Below, piece by piece: positions 8,638-8,938 of a stretch of 8,938 nucleotides of DNA; within the stretch, counting starts at the first letter, position 1; the number at the start of each line of letters is the position of its first letter. The notes under the pieces were generated by a model. It was not told the DNA's origin. It searched no databases and saw only the letters and a list, made by a program, of their open reading frames with translations. The DNA lies in contig CAYGID010000085.1 of NCBI GenBank assembly GCA_964349835.1, positions 1 to 8,938 of the forward strand. The letters are read 5' to 3'. Origin of the DNA: JAQVSH01 sp964349835. GTDB lineage: Bacteria; Bacteroidota; Bacteroidia; Bacteroidales; UBA4181. The position numbers and the translations under genes are program-made.

Positions 8638-8675
8638 TCCGGTTTCCCACAAAATTACGTTGTTATGAAACCGGA
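8638..8675. repeat. 9-bp perfect inverted repeat bracketing the promoter -7 box
   Basis: TCCGGTTTC at 8638-8646 and GAAACCGGA at 8667-8675 are exact reverse complements separated by 20 bp, and the -7 box (8650-8657) lies between them. One arm covers the predicted transcription start and ends 6 bp from ATG 8631; the other lies between the -33 and -7 boxes. It could be a repressor operator with two half-sites. In RNA reading through from the regulator gene it could instead form a stem just before the start codon. Arm identity is directly seen; function is inference. Confidence 0.55.
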
Positions 8676-8680
8676 GAAAA
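8650..8680 (-). promoter_or_regulatory. Predicted Bacteroides-type promoter of the GH-susC-susD-susE operon
   Basis: On the minus strand TAATTTTG (8657-8650) is an exact match to the Bacteroidota -7 consensus TAnnTTTG. TTTT (8680-8677), 19 bp upstream, differs by one base from the -33 consensus TTTG at the usual 19-21 bp spacing. Transcription would start near 8643, leaving a very short leader (about 12 nt) before ATG 8631. This also rules against the in-frame ATG at 8652. The weak -33 box fits an activator-dependent promoter. Confidence 0.65.
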
Positions 8681-8687
8681 GCACAAA

Positions 8688-8722
8688 TCGGACAAAGTGA
8701 GTCATGGTTTGGACATGTCCAA
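8688..8722 (-). promoter_or_regulatory. Candidate activator site: direct repeat TGTCCRA, 21 bp apart, one copy inside a 14-bp palindrome
   Basis: On the minus strand TGTCCAA (8715-8709) and TGTCCGA (8694-8688) are direct repeats with a 21-bp period, about two helical turns. Over 13 bases (TGTCC R A then T G at the end) 8 positions agree. The distal copy sits in a perfect palindrome, TTGGACATGTCCAA at 8709-8722. The proximal copy ends 7 bp before the -33 box. AraC-family output domains usually bind direct repeats just upstream of -35/-33, so position and form fit a binding site for the regulator encoded next door. No binding data; inference. Confidence 0.5.
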
Positions 8723-8732
8723 TATTTAACAA

Positions 8733-8938
8733 TCAGAGACGCTCAATAAAGCTGCGTGGTGTAGAGCCAAATTGTGCCATAAAACACTTTGAGAAATAAC
8801 TGGGTGAGTTGAAACCGACCATAAACATCACTTCAGATACGGTGAATTTTTTTTGTTCCAGCAGTTGGGCTGCTTTTCTGAGACGTATCTGTCTGATAAA
8901 TTCCACAGGTGTAATCCCAAGATATTGTTTGATTTTTC
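8733..8938 (-). CDS. AraC-type DNA-binding C-terminus of a transcriptional regulator, probably an HTCS; N-terminal part outside window
   Basis: Only the last 67 residues are present, ending in TGA at 8733-8735. The sequence is the second half of an AraC/XylS helix-turn-helix domain: LGITPVEFIRQIRLRKAAQL, then the second HTH with FTVSEVMFMVGFNSPSYFSK and CFMAQFGSTPRSFI. The combination PVEFIRxIRLRKAAQLL and MVGFNSPSYFSKCF is typical of the C-terminus of hybrid two-component systems. These are single inner-membrane proteins joining a periplasmic sensor, histidine kinase, receiver and AraC output domain, and they activate neighbouring PUL operons. A standalone AraC activator cannot be excluded without the upstream sequence. 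It is co-directional with the PUL and ends 101 bp before the enzyme start, with no terminator-like hairpin plus T-tract after the stop. The likely target is the direct-repeat/palindrome region at 8688-8722. Confidence is high for the AraC domain and about 0.6 for HTCS. Confidence 0.85.
   Translation of the reverse strand, partial: KIKQYLGITPVEFIRQIRLRKAAQLLEQKKFTVSEVMFMVGFNSPSYFSKCFMAQFGSTPRSFIERL

Noticed and set aside
8709..8722. The TTGGACATGTCCAA palindrome as an intrinsic terminator of the regulator gene.
   Set aside because: It has no loop bases and no following T-tract on the minus strand, so it would not form a terminator hairpin. Its place upstream of the promoter fits an operator better.
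1..8938. A defence system, mobile element, CRISPR array or other exotic system.
   Set aside because: Every coding stretch is explained by PUL genes. No transposase, integrase, repeat array, tRNA-like end or attachment site was seen.

Overview
The window is part of a polysaccharide utilisation locus (PUL) from a member of the Bacteroidota. The evidence is a SusC/SusD pair, lipoproteins with acidic residues just after the lipid-anchored Cys, a Bacteroides-type promoter (TAnnTTTG) and A-rich start regions without strong Shine-Dalgarno sequences. Genus cannot be read from the sequence; a Bacteroidales host (Bacteroides, or the Dysgonomonadaceae group) is a guess. All genes lie on the minus strand, so the locus reads from the right edge to the left.

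Layout in transcription order. (1) 8938-8733: last 67 residues of an AraC-type DNA-binding domain, most like the C-terminus of a hybrid two-component system (HTCS) sensor-regulator. (2) 8732-8632: a dense 101-bp control region with a good promoter, a 14-bp palindrome that is part of a 21-bp-spaced direct repeat, and a 9-bp inverted repeat bracketing the -7 box. (3) 8631-6100: an exported 843-residue clan GH-A glycoside hydrolase with several beta-rich accessory domains. (4) 6043-3077: SusC-like TonB-dependent transporter. (5) 3056-1488: SusD-like lipoprotein. (6) 1475-1: SusE/SusF-like surface glycan-binding lipoprotein, cut by the left edge. Gaps inside the operon are 56, 20 and 12 bp, so genes 3-6 are very probably one transcript. 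No stretch longer than 300 bp lacks a gene. I saw no RNA gene, mobile element, CRISPR array or intrinsic terminator.

How it works together (inference from the Sus paradigm): the SusE-like protein and SusD capture a glycan at the cell surface, SusC imports oligosaccharides using TonB energy, the GH-A enzyme cleaves them in the periplasm, and the upstream regulator senses a breakdown product and activates the promoter at 8650-8680. The retaining GH-A fold points to a beta-linked glycan rather than starch. The order regulator-GH-susC-susD-susE resembles, from memory, the pectic beta-1,4-galactan PUL of Bacteroides thetaiotaomicron (BT4673-BT4667). This predicts a GH53 galactanase and a GH2 enzyme just beyond the left edge. 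It is a hypothesis, not an observation.
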